Assembly (NCBI RefSeq): GCF_019733395.1
Contig: NZ_JAIHOO010000001.1
Coordinates: 2,179,001 to 2,243,000, forward strand
Source: Lysobacter sp. BMK333-48F3
GTDB lineage: Bacteria > Pseudomonadota > Gammaproteobacteria > Xanthomonadales > Xanthomonadaceae
Reading direction: 5' to 3'
Length of the DNA: 64,000 nucleotides
Of this stretch, positions 13,127-21,387 are shown piece after piece; the stretch's first letter is position 1; every line of letters begins with the position of its first letter. A program made the translations under genes and the position numbers. The notes below the pieces were generated by a model. It made no database searches. It was not told the origin of the DNA and saw only the letters and a program-made list of their open reading frames with translations.

Positions 13127-14121
13127 AGTTTGTTATTTCGGACAAGGCGCTAAATGGCGGGGATCTTTCACTCGCGTCTTTCGACAGACTGGTGGATCGG
13201 GTTGCTGATGAAGTCCACAAGTTTGATTTTCCAGGGGCGGATCTCCTCGAGGAATCTCAATGGTATACATCGGCGAGAAGTACACGGAAAAAACTTGTAA
13301 GTTCGATGTTGGCAATGCCTCCGGTTAGGCCGGTGCATGAGATACATCGGAAAAGCATCGTGGTAGATTCTCCAGAGAAAATTGATTCTGCAGTTAAAGC
13401 TGCTTATTCGCCGCTGGTTATATTGGTCGAGGATCGGGAGGCGGATGGTGTTTTTCTCGATCTGATCATGTCTGTGTTGGGCGCAGATGAGTTGAAAGAT
13501 CTGTGGGCGCGCGGCAAAAAAGTGATTCCTTCCGGTTACGAGTTGACGAACTCTGGTGGTTTGCATGCAATCCCGCAGCGAATTTCCCGGCTCATTAAAG
13601 ACTCAGCTGCTGCCGGTGTTTCGCCCCGCATAATGGTCTTATGTGATAGCGACAAGCGCTGGCCGGGCGATACAGAAAATATGAGTTATAGAAAAATTGA
13701 AGAGATAAAGCAGGTCTGTCTTGATGCCGGCGCAGCGTTACATATTCTAGAAAAGCGATGCATAGAAAATTATTTGCCCAATGAAGTCTATATTGAGGCT
13801 CGCAAGAAGAATCCGGGAAAAGCCTATCAGGCGCTGATCGATGCTCTTCTGAGGCGCACCTCCCAGCAAAGAGACCATCTTCCAGTAAAATCATTTCTCA
13901 CCGAGAGTGAGCACGACGCCGGAGAGCTCGTCGGGTTTTACACTCCGTCCGAGCGCTCTGATCTGGAGCTTTTTAGGGAAAGAATATTTCCGCCAAGGCC
14001 GCGCGTAATGCTTCAGATGCTTAATAATTATCAAGCATGCTTCACCGAAAAGGGGCTTCGCGAGCGTGACGGCCGTGATGAGTTAGGTGCCCTGCTGAAT
14101 ACTATATCTGGAGAACTTTGA
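13123..14121 (+). CDS. Putative TOPRIM/DUF4435-like effector protein of the cassette
   Basis: A 332-residue protein that I cannot assign with certainty. ILVEDREADGVFLDLI (residues 100-115) looks like the acidic VEG/VED motif of TOPRIM folds, IMVLCDSDKRWPGD (170-183) like the second DxD motif, and LEKRCIENYLP (209-219) like the EKR-IENYL element seen in DUF4435 proteins such as AriB of PARIS. This pattern suggests a nuclease domain partnered with the ATPase, comparable to OLD or PARIS with the two functions on separate chains. It overlaps the ATPase gene and ends 2 bp before the next ATG. Composition is AT-rich. Confidence 0.6.
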   Translation: MKFVISDKALNGGDLSLASFDRLVDRVADEVHKFDFPGADLLEESQWYTSARSTRKKLVSSMLAMPPVRPVHEIHRKSIVVDSPEKIDSAVKAAYSPLVILVEDREADGVFLDLIMSVLGADELKDLWARGKKVIPSGYELTNSGGLHAIPQRISRLIKDSAAAGVSPRIMVLCDSDKRWPGDTENMSYRKIEEIKQVCLDAGAALHILEKRCIENYLPNEVYIEARKKNPGKAYQALIDALLRRTSQQRDHLPVKSFLTESEHDAGELVGFYTPSERSDLELFRERIFPPRPRVMLQMLNNYQACFTEKGLRERDGRDELGALLNTISGEL

Positions 14122-14123
14122 TC

Positions 14124-15818
14124 ATGAATGATGTCAGCAGTCAGGTGCCGGAAATCACGCCGCAAGTGGTTCACTTGGTTGACCTGCTAAAAAGAGCAAA
14201 AGAAGGTCGACTTCGTGTGCCTAGGTTTCAGCGCGAATATGTCTGGCGGCGTCAAGATATCGTAGACCTGTTCGATTCTGTCGTTCGACAGTACCCGATA
14301 GGAACTCTGTTTCTCTGGGGCGCGCAGCCCGTGCCAAATAGTAGGGAAAACATTGGTCCCTTGTTTCTCCCGAAGCACGAAGGTGAAGTTCTTCTTGTTT
14401 TGGATGGTCAACAAAGGCTGACCACTCTTGTTGGGGTGCTGCTGGCTGATGAGGCGCAATGGGACGCAAGTGGCGATCAAGACCCGGGGCGTTGGGTCTT
14501 ATATTTTGATGCCAAATCAAGTGGGTTCAGTCATGCGGCGGCTGGGGAAGTGCCGCCCATTTATTATATTCCGGTGTCTACGCTGCTGGATACCGTGAAA
14601 CTATTTGCCCAAGTTGAAATAATGCTGAAATCAGAGGCGGCTCGTGATGATGTCTTTGATTGGGTAAATAAGGCCCAGGAGGTGGCTCGCGCTATTCAGG
14701 GATATCGAATTCCTCTGGTTGAAATAAAAACGAATAATCTCAGTGTGGCCGTTGAGAGCTTTTCTCGATTGAATAAGAAAGGTAGGAGCATCGGTCAGGA
14801 TGAGATGTTTTCAGCGCTTACGTATACAGAAAATGCTGCTAGTCCATTTCATCTGGCGGTGGAAATTGATGGTTTGCAGGCGGAAATGGTGCGATCCGGC
14901 TTCGGTGCCGTCGATCGCAATGTCTTGCTGAGAGCCGTGCTGACTGCCGCTAATTTAGATATGTATCGAACGGATTGGACTAGATTGGGTGATCAGGTTA
15001 AGGACGATGTGAGAGGTGGGCTGCCGCAGGCGATTGATGAGGCCCAGAAAGGGCTGGATCTCGCGCGTAAGTTCCTTGCTAGCGTGGGCGTGTATAACGA
15101 GCGGATGCTCCCTTATAGTATGCAGTTGGTGGCACTCTCTGCATTTTACGGTCGATGCGAGAAGCCAACGGAAGAGCAGGTGGCGTTGTTAGTTCGTTGG
15201 TTTTGGTCGTCATCATTTGCAGGGTGGTTTGGGTCAGGTAACCCTGCTCGTGTTAGGCGTCTTGTTGATGAATTTCGAGATCGTATCTCCAAAGATCCTG
15301 CACCTTTAGTACTCGAAAATATGGATATAGCGCAGCATGCACTTCCTACGCCAAGTCGATTCGATTTGCGTAGCGCTCGGGTGCGCGCCCTACTTTGCGT
15401 ACTCTTCGGCATGAATCCCCTTAGGCCAGATGGAAAGCCCTTGGGGGCTGTGGGTGCTGGCGAGTTGCTGCTAAATCGGGGGCCGGAAGCTATGAATACA
15501 CTTTGTGCAACCGTAAGTGACTCTGAACTCAGGACTGGTCCCGCGAATCGTATAATTGATGTGTATCTCGAGGGGGCTGGACAAGCGAAGAACTGGGTAC
15601 TCAATTTAGCAGATGAGATTAGAGGGGCTGTCTTATTGAGCCATTGCATTCCTCTGGATGCATTTGATCTCCTGCGTGAGAATAACAATAACGAATTCTT
15701 GCAGCGTCGCATGCATGCGATGATTGATTTGGAGGTCGAGTTTATGAAGAAAGTATCTGTTACACCTCCGGCATCGAGAACGCCGGCATTACCTCCCGTT
15801 GATGCGGATGATTTTTGA
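14124..15818 (+). CDS. DUF262 domain protein (GmrSD/BrxU-type N-terminal domain)
   Basis: A 564-residue protein with the DUF262 motifs RVPRFQREYVWRRQDIVDLF (31-50) and LLVLDGQQRLTTLVG (90-104). DUF262 is a ParB/Srx-like nucleotide-binding or nuclease fold found in GmrSD type IV restriction enzymes, BrxU and SspE. I do not see the usual C-terminal DUF1524 HNH motif; the remaining about 400 residues look helical and end in a Pro-rich tail. ATG 14124 is chosen over TTG 14118 because GGAGAAC at 14110-14116 is well spaced. It follows the TOPRIM-like gene after 2 bp, so the three genes form one operon. Confidence 0.82.
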   Translation: MNDVSSQVPEITPQVVHLVDLLKRAKEGRLRVPRFQREYVWRRQDIVDLFDSVVRQYPIGTLFLWGAQPVPNSRENIGPLFLPKHEGEVLLVLDGQQRLTTLVGVLLADEAQWDASGDQDPGRWVLYFDAKSSGFSHAAAGEVPPIYYIPVSTLLDTVKLFAQVEIMLKSEAARDDVFDWVNKAQEVARAIQGYRIPLVEIKTNNLSVAVESFSRLNKKGRSIGQDEMFSALTYTENAASPFHLAVEIDGLQAEMVRSGFGAVDRNVLLRAVLTAANLDMYRTDWTRLGDQVKDDVRGGLPQAIDEAQKGLDLARKFLASVGVYNERMLPYSMQLVALSAFYGRCEKPTEEQVALLVRWFWSSSFAGWFGSGNPARVRRLVDEFRDRISKDPAPLVLENMDIAQHALPTPSRFDLRSARVRALLCVLFGMNPLRPDGKPLGAVGAGELLLNRGPEAMNTLCATVSDSELRTGPANRIIDVYLEGAGQAKNWVLNLADEIRGAVLLSHCIPLDAFDLLRENNNNEFLQRRMHAMIDLEVEFMKKVSVTPPASRTPALPPVDADDF

Positions 15819-15884
15819 GCTCATCGCGTGCTGCGAAGAGATCCCTATGCAGTCCATGTCATAGGGTCATAAGGTAGACACGTT

Positions 15885-15901
15885 ATTACGTTTAACGTAA
15901 T
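15885..15901. promoter_or_regulatory. Perfect 7-bp inverted repeat upstream of the XRE regulator (candidate operator)
   Basis: ATTACGT-TTA-ACGTAAT is a perfect dyad 34 bp before the ATG of the XRE gene, inside an otherwise AT-rich leader. XRE repressors often bind such dyads at their own promoter, so this is a likely autoregulatory operator; the role is inferred. Confidence 0.5.
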
Positions 15902-15935
15902 TTACGCTCCGGAGGTTTGAAGCCATCCTTTGCGC

Positions 15936-16289
15936 ATGGCCCAGACCGAAGTAGACGCCCGCTCCATCTTTGCGCAGCGGCTGAAAGCAGCCAGGGAAGA
16001 TGCCGGGCTCACTCAGAAGGAGCTGGGCATGTCTGTGGGGTTGCCGCAAGAAACGGCCGCGGTCCGCATCAACCGCTACGAAAAGGGCGTCCACGACGCC
16101 GATCTGGCCACCGCGCGCCGCATCGCGCAGTCGCTGGGCGTCCCGCTCGCCTTCCTCTACGCCGACACCGACGTGCTGGCCGAGGCCATCCTGACCCTGG
16201 GCCTGCTGTCAAAGTCCGAGCAGCGCAAGGCCGTGGCCGACCTCAAGGCCCGGCTGGCGCAGGCAGGAGCTGACCGTCCTCAGCCTTAA
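15936..16289 (+). CDS. XRE family HTH transcriptional regulator
   Basis: A 117-residue DNA-binding protein with the classic XRE helix-turn-helix at residues 12-70 (RLKAAREDAGLTQKELGMSV, then INRYEKGVHDADLATARRIA). The C-terminus (about 75-110) is a short helical region, probably for dimerisation. ATG 15936 is chosen; an in-frame TTG at 15930 is also possible, and a TGA at 15918 bars anything longer. GC content is back to the chromosomal level, so it need not belong to the AT-rich cassette. Confidence 0.85.
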   Translation: MAQTEVDARSIFAQRLKAAREDAGLTQKELGMSVGLPQETAAVRINRYEKGVHDADLATARRIAQSLGVPLAFLYADTDVLAEAILTLGLLSKSEQRKAVADLKARLAQAGADRPQP

Positions 16290-16350
16290 GGGCTGCGAGC
16301 GCTAAGCTGTCCGATCAGCAAGCGGCAGGTTTGGGCAGGCAAAGCGGAAA

Positions 16351-16584
16351 ATGAGCGAGTCCAGTTCACTCAAACAAGAGATCCGCAAGCGCTTGTTCCG
16401 CGCGGCAGCCCGTGTAGGGGACGCGACCGTCCTGTATGGCTTGCGTTGGTGCCGGCGCTGCCGCGGTGTAGGTGACGTGTGCGTCGAGTACTCCGACGGG
16501 GCCAAGCACTGGGCAGCCTTCGAGGTGTGTTCGGAGTGTGCGGGCGAGGGCATCGTCACCGACGACAACCCACCTCAGCCCTGA
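16351..16584 (+). CDS. Small protein with DnaJ-like CxxC zinc-binding motifs
   Basis: A 77-residue hypothetical protein. CRRCRGVGDVC (about residues 34-44) and CSECAGEG (about 60-67) are two CxxCxGxG-like half-sites resembling the zinc-ribbon repeats of DnaJ, so it probably binds one zinc ion. The start ATG is preceded by a purine-rich AAAGCGGAAA. No partner is evident. It converges on a lipoprotein gene, the two frames overlapping by about 10 bp at their 3' ends. Confidence 0.6.
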   Translation: MSESSSLKQEIRKRLFRAAARVGDATVLYGLRWCRRCRGVGDVCVEYSDGAKHWAAFEVCSECAGEGIVTDDNPPQP

Positions 16585-17111
16585 GACGCGCGGTCGCGGC
16601 TGTGTGCGCCCGGTATCTCGGCAATCTCAACCGACCCCACGCACTCGGGCCTGGCCGCGTCCACTGAGAACGTCACCGACATCCCGCGCCCGGTCGCCAG
16701 GTAGATACCTGTGCGCCGGTAGTAGTCGAGCTGGGACGGATCGGGCTGCGTCAGCGATACCGCGAGTTGCACCGGTACGCAGGGCATCGTGGCGAACTCG
16801 GCCATCAGGTGGCGCCCGTCTTCCAGCCGCAGGTAGCGCTGCACTACATGTCCGTCCTGCAGCGTTACTGATGCTTGCTGCGCCGTGCGATCCATGGCCG
16901 AAGCAGAGGCGGGAACGGAGAGGCGCCGTTGTAGTGCAAGGTCCAGCCGGTCGAAGCCGTCCGGGCCGTCGGTCAGCGGCAGAGTGAAGAAATCCTCTAT
17001 CCGGTCGCCGGCATTGGCTTCAGGCGACGGCGGGCGGCCGGCTGACGTGGCGCAAGCGACTAGCAGCAGCGGGACGAAGCACATTGCCAGACGGTATCTA
17101 GACGTCTTCAT
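16575..17111 (-). CDS. Putative lipoprotein, unknown function
   Basis: The protein of about 178 residues starts MKTSRYRLAMCFVPLLLVAC, a signal peptide with lipobox LVAC, so it is likely anchored in the periplasm. ATG 17111 is chosen because GGAGA lies 7 bp upstream; longer in-frame starts exist at 17117 and 17123. The mature part has no domain I know. It is at the edge of the effector/immunity region and could be another immunity protein, which is only a guess from context. Confidence 0.65.
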   Translation of the reverse strand: MKTSRYRLAMCFVPLLLVACATSAGRPPSPEANAGDRIEDFFTLPLTDGPDGFDRLDLALQRRLSVPASASAMDRTAQQASVTLQDGHVVQRYLRLEDGRHLMAEFATMPCVPVQLAVSLTQPDPSQLDYYRRTGIYLATGRGMSVTFSVDAARPECVGSVEIAEIPGAHSRDRASQG

Positions 17112-17221
17112 CGTCATCTCCATGGCTGAGCGATCAGGCTAGTGCCGAGTCGGGCAGGACGGGAAGAGATGACGTAGAAGTCGAGGTTTAGTGTGTGATA
17201 TCGACGCCTAACCGCAACTGC

Positions 17222-17270
17222 GGGTATCGCGTAGCCGAGGACGCGACGTTGGGGCAGAATGCGACCACGC
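17222..17270 (+). promoter_or_regulatory. Upstream element A, shared with 18086-18133
   Basis: GGTATCGCGTAGCCGAGG followed by GCGTTGGGG-like and AGAATGCG text lies about 55-100 bp before the first short ORF of this cluster. A similar stretch (GAGTATCGCGTAGTCGCG, then GCGTTGGGGAAGAATGCG) lies before the LprI-like gene. The two copies in equivalent positions suggest a promoter or operator duplicated with the genes. Confidence 0.4.
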
Positions 17271-17322
17271 CTTGAGCCTGGAAGCGGATACAGGCAACGG
17301 CGGCAGGCATAAGGAGCGTGCG

Positions 17323-17406
17323 ATGCGCGGAGCCAATTGGGTAGTGGTCGCGACATGGTTAGGGATGCTATTGCTCCCCGGCGCCGCGTTGGCCGCCGGC
17401 TCATGA
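17323..17406 (+). CDS. 27-residue ORF consisting only of a signal peptide
   Basis: ATG 17323 has a good AAGGAG at 17311-17316. It encodes MRGANWVVVATWLGMLLLP, then GAALAAGS and a stop: a charged start, hydrophobic core and ALA cleavage site with no mature part. Its TGA overlaps the ATG of the next gene (ATGA 17403-17406). It may be a leader peptide driving translation of the downstream gene or the remnant of a decayed secreted protein. Confidence 0.4.
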   Translation: MRGANWVVVATWLGMLLLPGAALAAGS

Positions 17407-18041
17407 AATCCTTGACGTTTCTATGCGGTAGCGTCGTTGCGCTATTGCTGTGTTCGATGACGGCAGGAGCCAGAGCGCTCATCCAAGATGACAAGAAAGC
17501 GAGGGATAGCCTAGGTCCGGTGTCGGCCGATACGTACAAGATCAGCCAGGCGAGCGAGTATCCCGAACTGACAGCCGAGGAAGCCGGGCGACGGGTGCTG
17601 AATCTGATCGAAGGACTCGGGTCGATGGACGAGCTTTCGTTGGAACACGTGATCGAGCGAACCCGAATGCCGCTCAAATACGCCCCGGCCGGGAAGGTAT
17701 ACGCCTTCGCCGTGGAGCTGGCCAAGGAGGATGGATTCTACAACGTCATCTACCGCGACAAGGATGGGCGGCGCTTCGTCGAAATACGATACGAGGCGCC
17801 TGACAAGCCAGCGAAGGGGAACGCATTTCCTTGCGCACTGGGGGCCACCGCGGTTGCGGAGCGTCTGAAAGTACTGGGCTATGGCATGACCACCGACGTC
17901 GATGAGATCGGCCGCACGCTAGAACACATCTTCAGTCGAAACGATGTGCGCGTGCGTGTCGTGCCGAGCCAACACAGTATGCCCAGTCCGATCGGATTAG
18001 ATTCATGCGTGGAAGTACTGACCATTCAGGCGAAAGGCTGA
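17403..18041 (+). CDS. Secreted protein, paralogue of the lipoprotein at 18842 (putative immunity protein)
   Basis: A 212-residue protein with an N-terminal signal peptide (MKSLTFLCGSVVALLLCSMT). Its mature part aligns with the lipoprotein encoded just before the XVIPCD effector: SEYPELTAEEAGRRVLNLIE against SDYPDITPEEMGRRFLKLVD, and LKYAPAGKVYAFAVEL against LKFAPAGKVYSFTLHE. In X-T4SS loci, periplasmic proteins next to effectors neutralise the toxin, so immunity is the likely role. No catalytic motif is visible. It lacks a clear lipobox, unlike its paralogue. Confidence 0.7.
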   Translation: MKSLTFLCGSVVALLLCSMTAGARALIQDDKKARDSLGPVSADTYKISQASEYPELTAEEAGRRVLNLIEGLGSMDELSLEHVIERTRMPLKYAPAGKVYAFAVELAKEDGFYNVIYRDKDGRRFVEIRYEAPDKPAKGNAFPCALGATAVAERLKVLGYGMTTDVDEIGRTLEHIFSRNDVRVRVVPSQHSMPSPIGLDSCVEVLTIQAKG

Positions 18042-18085
18042 TGGTTGACGGCTGCGGCAGAAAGTGTGCCATGAGCGCAACAGCG

Positions 18086-18133
18086 AGTATCGCGTAGTCG
18101 CGATTGATGCGTTGGGGAAGAATGCGGTACCCG
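18086..18133 (+). promoter_or_regulatory. Upstream element B, shared with 17222-17270
   Basis: This carries the same pattern as element A (TATCGCGTAG, GCGTTGGGG, AGAATGCG) about 50-100 bp before the LprI-like gene. It is probably a duplicated promoter region. Confidence 0.4.
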
Positions 18134-18184
18134 TGGGATTCTAAGTGGCCGTTGCGTAGCATCTTCAACAGGAGCGAGTCAGGC

Positions 18185-18718
18185 ATGTCAGAGTTCAGAC
18201 TGCACAAGCATGGAGGGCTGGTTATCGCCTTGTCGCTGGCATGTGGTTGCGCAACTGCAGCTCGTCCTCCCGCGGTGGAACCGCCGCCGACGGTCGCGGT
18301 CGAGGACTGTTTCTCCGCCAGCGATATCAAGGCGCGAGAGCTGTGCTTCTCCAGGATGCCAGACGAAGAGATCGACGAATGCGAGCGCATGCGGTTTCTG
18401 GCCTGCGAGCCCTACCGAGACATGTATCGCCTGGACCAGGAGCTAGCGGCTTTGCAACGCGAGGCACTGGCTAGCGTGCGGAAGCGGTTCGCATCGTATG
18501 TAGACGGCGATCCGGCCTATCTGGACGATCTGGCCGACTACCTGGGAAAGTCTGCCCAAGCCTGGTCCGTGTTTCGCGACGCGGATTGCCTGCTGGAGCC
18601 GCTCGCACAAGGCATGTCGCGGCGCGAGGCAGAAAACCTGACCGAGTCCTGCCGCGCCGAGCGTACCCAGGCGCGTATCGGTCAGCTGAGAGGGCTGTTT
18701 TTCCCCAAGGAGACATAA
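18185..18718 (+). CDS. LprI/DUF1311-like secreted protein
   Basis: A 177-residue protein with an N-terminal hydrophobic signal (LVIALSLACGCATA; possible lipoprotein). The mature part has the LprI-type cysteine pattern with a final AWSVFRDADCLLEP element and a C-terminal ESCRAERTQARIGQL. LprI of Mycobacterium is a lysozyme inhibitor; in this setting it could protect against a periplasmic toxin. It is clearly paralogous to the gene at 25034. It sits between two other secreted proteins and upstream of the effector. Confidence 0.72.
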   Translation: MSEFRLHKHGGLVIALSLACGCATAARPPAVEPPPTVAVEDCFSASDIKARELCFSRMPDEEIDECERMRFLACEPYRDMYRLDQELAALQREALASVRKRFASYVDGDPAYLDDLADYLGKSAQAWSVFRDADCLLEPLAQGMSRREAENLTESCRAERTQARIGQLRGLFFPKET

Positions 18719-18841
18719 CCGTGAATTCAGGGGCGCGAGATGCGCGCGCATGCGTTTCGGACGTGCCAAGAAAACATGGATCACGCATTGTCTTGCTCGC
18801 AAAAACTGACGTACGCTCCACTCACCCCGAAGCGTGACCCT

Positions 18842-19534
18842 ATGACAGTCATGGATGAAATAGAACGCCTGCGCAACCCGCGGTTGCGCCTACCTAAACG
18901 GATCGTGCTCGGCGGCTTGTCCACCGCCTGCATAGCCCTGTCTGCCTGCGCCAGCGCCCCGTCGCAACCGTCGGCGGCTGCATCTTCGGAGTCCACTGTC
19001 ATGAGCTCGACCGATGCCTTCAAGCCAAGCCTTGCCAGCGACTATCCGGACATCACCCCCGAGGAGATGGGGCGGCGCTTTCTGAAACTGGTTGACGGGC
19101 TCAAGACCGTCGATGAATTGACGCCGGACTACGTCGCCGGAAAAACCGGCTTGCCCTTGAAGTTCGCTCCAGCCGGGAAGGTGTACTCGTTCACTCTGCA
19201 CGAGCCTGCGTCCGGCTGGTACTACGGACTGGAGTACTACCAGAGTCCCGCGGCGGGGTGGAAGACCGCCAGCCTGGAATTCAACAACCCGGCTGACCCC
19301 ACTGCGGACATGGCTCCGGTTTGTGGCTTGGACTTTGATGGCTATGCGGCGGCGCTCAAGCGGATGGGCTTCGCGATGACGCCTACCCGCGACATGCACG
19401 GCAACGTGCTGGAATACCACTTCTACCGTGGCGAACTCGACGTGTCGGTGGGCTATCGTGAGCAGGCCCGATCGACCCAGGCCGAACAGATGCATCTCTG
19501 CGTGGAGTCGATTTCGGTTCACGGGGTGAAGTGA
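18842..19534 (+). CDS. Lipoprotein upstream of XVIPCD effector (putative immunity protein)
   Basis: A 230-residue protein. After a basic start its signal peptide ends in the lipobox LSAC (about residue 36), followed by a Ser/Ala-rich linker and a globular domain shared with the 17403 gene. The stop is one base from the effector ATG at 19536, so the two are co-translated. That tight pairing of a periplasmic lipoprotein with an X-T4SS effector is the usual immunity-effector arrangement in Xanthomonas and Stenotrophomonas. An ATG at 18851 is an alternative start. Confidence 0.78.
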   Translation: MTVMDEIERLRNPRLRLPKRIVLGGLSTACIALSACASAPSQPSAAASSESTVMSSTDAFKPSLASDYPDITPEEMGRRFLKLVDGLKTVDELTPDYVAGKTGLPLKFAPAGKVYSFTLHEPASGWYYGLEYYQSPAAGWKTASLEFNNPADPTADMAPVCGLDFDGYAAALKRMGFAMTPTRDMHGNVLEYHFYRGELDVSVGYREQARSTQAEQMHLCVESISVHGVK

Positions 19535-19535
19535 C

Positions 19536-21332
19536 ATGGCCCTGGAAAACGCCAAACTGCAAGCGGCCATCCAACGTTTCGCGGCGCAGCAGGGCGTAAC
19601 CGCGGATCAGGTGGCGCAACTGCAGTCGACTATCGCCACCGACCAGGACTTGCTCGCAAGGTTGAACGCTGCGGCCCAGGCGGGGCAGCTGAAAGGCTTC
19701 GACTCGCCTTCTTCTAGTGGCGCGCCGAATCTGGTCGGCCGATACGACCTCGCAACCGGTATGGTCACTTTGCCGGCATCGGACTTCCAATCCGGTTCGG
19801 TCCCGCGCTCCGATCTGGGGGCGAGCCTGCGGGTTCAAGCGATGTCGATCGAGTTCGCGCACGGGACGTATCAGGATGCTACGGGGGCGCGGCAACTGAT
19901 CACTCAGGACATGCTGAACAACTTTCAGCAGGCCATGAATGATTCGCCAGTGCTGGCGCAACAAGTGAAACTTGCGTCAACGGTGCGACCCGAGCCGCAT
20001 CTCAAGCATTTCGCGATCACCTCGGTCGAGTCCGGCCTGGGCGGCGGCTACGACGGCGTCAGCAGAACCTTGACGGTTCCTGCGGTGATCTTGCAGCCGG
20101 GCCCAAATGGACGGGTGGACCGCGACAACCTGACGTTTACCGTCGCCCACGAGGTCGGCCACGGGTTTGCGCATGCGGACTTTACGAAGGCTTTGACGAA
20201 GTTCGATAACGACGTCATGCGAATCGCCAAGGACTCCAATCCGATCAACGACTACACCGTTCCAATTGGCGAGCGTATCCAGGCAGCGCGGGAAAACGAG
20301 GCGAAAGCGCAGTTGGCCGGTTGGAACGCGCTGGTAAGCAAGCACCAACAGGCCGGTCCAGTCGGTCTTGACGATATGTATCGAGCCAGTAAACGTGCTC
20401 ATGACTTCGTCGAGTACGACGTGACGAAGGGGCAGGCCGTTCCGAAGCAGGGTTTTGTGCTGGGCACCGACATGATGCTGTCGGAAACACCAAGCAACGT
20501 GGCTGCCGCCGGAAAGTACTACTTCGACAAGTTCCCGAAAGGCCACGCCGGTGTGCCCGTGGACCAAACCGCGACAATCGGGCCGCATCGCGAAGCGGAC
20601 AACATCAATTACGCGGGCAAAGGCGCCGTCTCGCGTGCCATCACCCTGGACAGGACGTTTGCGCATGCGGTCAATGGCGTCGAGCCGCAGATGCATATCA
20701 ACATGGCGCAACTACGCCTGGACGAGCGCCTGATCGAGCGACTGGGTTTGGCCATCAAGGTCAGATCGGAGGAGCGGCAGCCGTACTACGACACTAGCCA
20801 GACTCCGGCTTCGCTGCGCCATTTCGATCATACGCGCAGCGGGGCCAACCTGAACCAACATGTTCCGCTCGAACCGGTGGTCGAGGGCGCACCCGTTGCC
20901 AACAAGCCAGGTGATCCAACGCAGCCATCGCACCCGGACCACCAGTTGTACGGACAAATCCGCGATTTGGTCCGCGCCCAGGACCAGCAACACGGCCGCC
21001 AGTGGGATCAGACCAGCGAACGCCTCACCGCTAGCCTGCTGGCCCTGTCCAAAGAGGCCGGCTTGACCCGCGTCGACCACGTCGTATTCAGCGCCCGTAC
21101 CGATCGCGTTGCCGCCGGCGAAAACGTCTTCGTGGTGCAAGGTCGGCTGGACGATCCGGCCCACGTCCGCGCGCATATGAAGACCGAAGAGGCCACGCGC
21201 ACCCCGGAAATCGCCTCGTTCGCTAAGGTTGAGGCGCTGAACGACCGGGCCATGCAGCAGGCACCGGCTTTACAGGCGCAACAGCAGCCACAGGATGAGC
21301 AGCAGTCGCGTGGCTTCGGGATGGGGCGCTGA
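19536..21332 (+). CDS. X-T4SS effector: HEVGH metallopeptidase-like toxin with C-terminal XVIPCD signal
   Basis: A 598-residue protein without a signal peptide. Residues 200-212 (TFTVAHEVGHGFA) hold a zincin HExxH motif (His205, Glu206, His209) in a central domain. The C-terminus (about 463-585; PSHPDHQLYGQIRDLV, ASLLALSKEAGL, RVDHVVFSAR, VFVVQGRLDDPAHVRA) matches the XVIPCD consensus recognised by the VirD4 coupling protein of the bacterial-killing T4SS, ending in a Gln-rich tail. It is inferred to act in the periplasm of target bacteria, perhaps on peptidoglycan or proteins. Immunity lipoproteins lie directly upstream. No T4SS structural genes are in the window. Confidence 0.85.
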   Translation: MALENAKLQAAIQRFAAQQGVTADQVAQLQSTIATDQDLLARLNAAAQAGQLKGFDSPSSSGAPNLVGRYDLATGMVTLPASDFQSGSVPRSDLGASLRVQAMSIEFAHGTYQDATGARQLITQDMLNNFQQAMNDSPVLAQQVKLASTVRPEPHLKHFAITSVESGLGGGYDGVSRTLTVPAVILQPGPNGRVDRDNLTFTVAHEVGHGFAHADFTKALTKFDNDVMRIAKDSNPINDYTVPIGERIQAARENEAKAQLAGWNALVSKHQQAGPVGLDDMYRASKRAHDFVEYDVTKGQAVPKQGFVLGTDMMLSETPSNVAAAGKYYFDKFPKGHAGVPVDQTATIGPHREADNINYAGKGAVSRAITLDRTFAHAVNGVEPQMHINMAQLRLDERLIERLGLAIKVRSEERQPYYDTSQTPASLRHFDHTRSGANLNQHVPLEPVVEGAPVANKPGDPTQPSHPDHQLYGQIRDLVRAQDQQHGRQWDQTSERLTASLLALSKEAGLTRVDHVVFSARTDRVAAGENVFVVQGRLDDPAHVRAHMKTEEATRTPEIASFAKVEALNDRAMQQAPALQAQQQPQDEQQSRGFGMGR

Positions 21333-21387
21333 TCGGAACGTGGCAAGCTCCGGTGCGTTCTCGCTAAGTCGGCAAGAGGATGATGCG

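Noticed and set aside
13023..13208. 61-aa ORF across the ATPase / second gene junction
   Set aside because: It overlaps two well supported genes and has no ribosome-binding site.
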